From NCBI GenBank assembly GCA_946619805.1, contig CAMOMM010000043.1:1-7526 (forward strand): a DNA stretch of 7,526 nucleotides. Reading direction: 5' to 3'. A program made the position numbers and the translations under genes. Under the pieces are notes generated by a model. It made no database searches. It was given only the letters and a program-made list of their open reading frames with translations, and was not told the DNA's origin. This document shows, in pieces, positions 6,021 to 7,526 of this stretch (position 1 is its first letter; every line of letters starts with the position of its first letter). The DNA is from an uncultured Bacillota bacterium (lineage in GTDB: Bacteria; Bacillota_I; Bacilli_A; Erysipelotrichales; Erysipelotrichaceae).

Positions 6021-7415
6021 CTATTCTTCAGGATCCGGAATAAGATACGCCGCACCGCTGCGTCCATATCCGTAGTTATCCGCATTCATTATGACTGCCC
6101 CGGCTGCACAGGAGAAACCCAGAGCCTCAGAAACCGGGAAGCAGAACCAGATGGCATTGGCCCCAAACAGTCTCGGCAATAACAGTGTTATGCTTAAACG
6201 GAAAACAAAGTTTCTCAGAACGGAAAGAATGGTTGCCACTTTCTGAGCTCTTAAGGCCACAAACATGCGGTTTATCATAATGCATCCGGCGGTAAATATC
6301 GGGGCAAACAGTTCAACTGCCAGACCGAAATAGGTCAGATCATAGAATGACTGCGTAAAGGTTTCCGGATTCATGAACAGTGTGATCAGCGGTCCCTTAA
6401 GAGACTGTCCCAGTAACATCATGCCGGTACAGCCGAAGAACCAGACCTTAAGATTATAGGTAAGGATCTTCTTAAGCATTTTCGGTCTTCTGGCCCCGAA
6501 ATTATATGCAATGATCGGACCTACCGTAGAGGCATATCCGATAAAGGCTGAATTAAGGATCTGCCTTAAGTCATTGACAATGGCACGGGCGGCAATACCG
6601 TCAGAACCCAGATAGAACAGAATCGTTCTGTTGACGACAAAGGAAGTCAGACTCATTGTCAGACTGTTGGTAACCTGTGACAGGGAATAGTGGAATGATT
6701 CCAGCAGAGTCTTAAGATATGATCCGGCCGGCTTTACAAAATGTATGTCATATTTGCCGCGGCTGTAGAAGATTATTCCCACAATGAAGTTGGCAATATA
6801 GCCTAATGAAGTCGCAATGCCGGCCCCGGCCACACCTTTTCTCAATACCACGATGGTAACATAGTCAGTAACAACATTTACCACCCCGGAAAGAATACTG
6901 TTAAACAGGCCCATGGAAGGTTTACCGGCCGGGGAATAGAAAGCGCCGAAACACATTGAAGCCAGTTTAAACGGCAATGCCACAAAGGTTATCGCCACAT
7001 ATACTTCCGTATACTGAATGATATCTCTTCCCGCCCCCAGAAAGCTCAGTATCTGATCATCAAAGGTTATCATTACTGCCGCAATGACACTTCCGAATAC
7101 AAGTCCCATTATGATCATCTTGGTAAAGATCCTGTTGGCTTCTTCCCTGTTGCCTTTTCCCATTTCCGTAGCTGCATACGTGCTGGCTCCCAGGCCGAAG
7201 ATATGAGTCAGGGCAAAAACCAGACCGTCTATCGGCATCAGGATCTTAATGCCTGCCAGAGCATTCTGTCCGACAAAACGCGAAACAAAAAGCGCGTCAT
7301 CCAGTGTTTCAAACAGACGCGTGGACAAGTTAGTTAACAGTCCGGGAAGTGCAAACTTAAGCAGCGATCCCAGAGAGAAGTCCTGACCTATGCGGGAAGT
7401 TCTTTCTTTATCCAT
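6021..7415 (-). CDS. MATE-family efflux transporter
   Basis: This 464-residue polytopic membrane protein has the expected length and two-halved layout of MATE exporters, which pump drugs or other organic cations out using a Na+ or H+ gradient. Recognisable parts are FALPGLLTNLSTRLFETLDD with FVSRFVGQNALAGI (21-55), GLGASTYAATEMGKGNREEA (74-93), SPAGKPSMGLFNSILSGVVN (161-180) and, in the second half, IIAYNFGARRPKMLKKIL (301-318). About 12 hydrophobic segments are expected. The ATG at 7415 is the first in-frame start after an in-frame TAA, and no later methionine would keep the first helix, so the start is firm. However, it lacks a clear ribosome binding site. The gene has its own terminator and is separate from the ABC operon. 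The substrate is unknown, and a lipid or polysaccharide flippase is less likely. Confidence 0.92.
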   Translation of the reverse strand: MDKERTSRIGQDFSLGSLLKFALPGLLTNLSTRLFETLDDALFVSRFVGQNALAGIKILMPIDGLVFALTHIFGLGASTYAATEMGKGNREEANRIFTKMIIMGLVFGSVIAAVMITFDDQILSFLGAGRDIIQYTEVYVAITFVALPFKLASMCFGAFYSPAGKPSMGLFNSILSGVVNVVTDYVTIVVLRKGVAGAGIATSLGYIANFIVGIIFYSRGKYDIHFVKPAGSYLKTLLESFHYSLSQVTNSLTMSLTSFVVNRTILFYLGSDGIAARAIVNDLRQILNSAFIGYASTVGPIIAYNFGARRPKMLKKILTYNLKVWFFGCTGMMLLGQSLKGPLITLFMNPETFTQSFYDLTYFGLAVELFAPIFTAGCIMINRMFVALRAQKVATILSVLRNFVFRLSITLLLPRLFGANAIWFCFPVSEALGFSCAAGAVIMNADNYGYGRSGAAYLIPDPEE

Positions 7416-7421
7416 GCCATT

Positions 7422-7450
7422 ATTTTACGCTTGTTCGCCATTTCTTTAAA
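7422..7450 (-). promoter_or_regulatory. Weak candidate promoter of the MATE gene, close to the start codon
   Basis: On the minus strand TTTAAA (7450..7445), a 17-base spacer and TAAAAT (7427..7422) are moderate matches to the vegetative promoter. Transcription would begin close to the ATG at 7415, giving a transcript with almost no leader. This fits the lack of a ribosome binding site there, but the boxes are weak and the region is AT-rich. Confidence 0.3.
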
Positions 7451-7472
7451 GTGATGTACTCGCATTTTGCCG

Positions 7473-7501
7473 AAAAAAAGGAGAGCTTTGCAGTTCTCCT
7501 T
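7473..7501 (-). terminator. Rho-independent terminator of an upstream gene outside the window
   Basis: On the minus strand AAGGAGA (7501..7495) pairs with TCTCCTT (7484..7478). After one A/C mismatch a further CT/AG pairing closes a GCAA tetraloop. Seven T residues follow (7479..7473). It must end a minus-strand transcript entering from beyond 7526. In-frame TAA stops at 7512..7510 or 7502..7500 could be the end of that gene, but too little sequence is visible to call it. Confidence 0.82.
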
Positions 7502-7526
7502 AATTCTTTTTACTGTAATAACCTGT

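Noticed and set aside
7502..7526. C-terminal end of an upstream minus-strand gene
   Set aside because: Stops exist in two frames before the terminator, but only 4 to 8 codons are visible, so neither frame can be supported as coding.

Overview
The window looks like chromosomal sequence from a low-to-moderate GC Gram-positive bacterium (Bacillota). The evidence is strong AGGAGG-type ribosome binding sites, several lipoproteins with Gram-positive lipoboxes, TTGACA/TATAAT-type promoters, U-tailed terminators, and a complete CUT1-type sugar ABC transporter. A gut Erysipelotrichia or Clostridia-like host is my guess from the general look of the proteins. It is not something the window proves.

All supported genes lie on the minus strand, so transcription runs from high to low coordinates. 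From 7526 downward there are: the terminator of an unseen upstream gene (7473..7501); a MATE-family efflux gene (6021..7415) with its own terminator (5975..6011); and a promoter (5931..5960) driving a tightly packed four-gene ABC operon. The operon order is ATPase (4796..5905), permease (3909..4799), permease (3023..3898) and solute-binding lipoprotein (1431..3026). Three of its gene junctions are 4-base ATGA overlaps or gaps of about 10 bases. Below it, a strong promoter (1384..1412) starts a small lipoprotein gene with two predicted OB-like halves (639..1352), closed by a terminator (575..606). A further promoter (526..555) starts a lipoprotein gene cut by the window edge (1..494).

The ABC operon encodes a full importer for a probable oligosaccharide or sugar-phosphate: a lipid-anchored binding protein outside the cell, two membrane permeases and a cytoplasmic ATPase of the MalK/UgpC/MsmX type. 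No hydrolase or regulator lies within the window to name the substrate.

Two features stand out. The gene at 1..494 joins a clear lipoprotein signal peptide and a Pro-Thr-Glu spacer to the N-terminus of a class V aminotransferase / cysteine desulfurase-like PLP enzyme, a fold normally found in the cytoplasm. The solute-binding protein carries both an N-terminal lipobox and a C-terminal LPQTA + hydrophobic segment + basic tail, which resembles a sortase sorting signal. No mobile elements, tRNA, rRNA or CRISPR arrays were seen.
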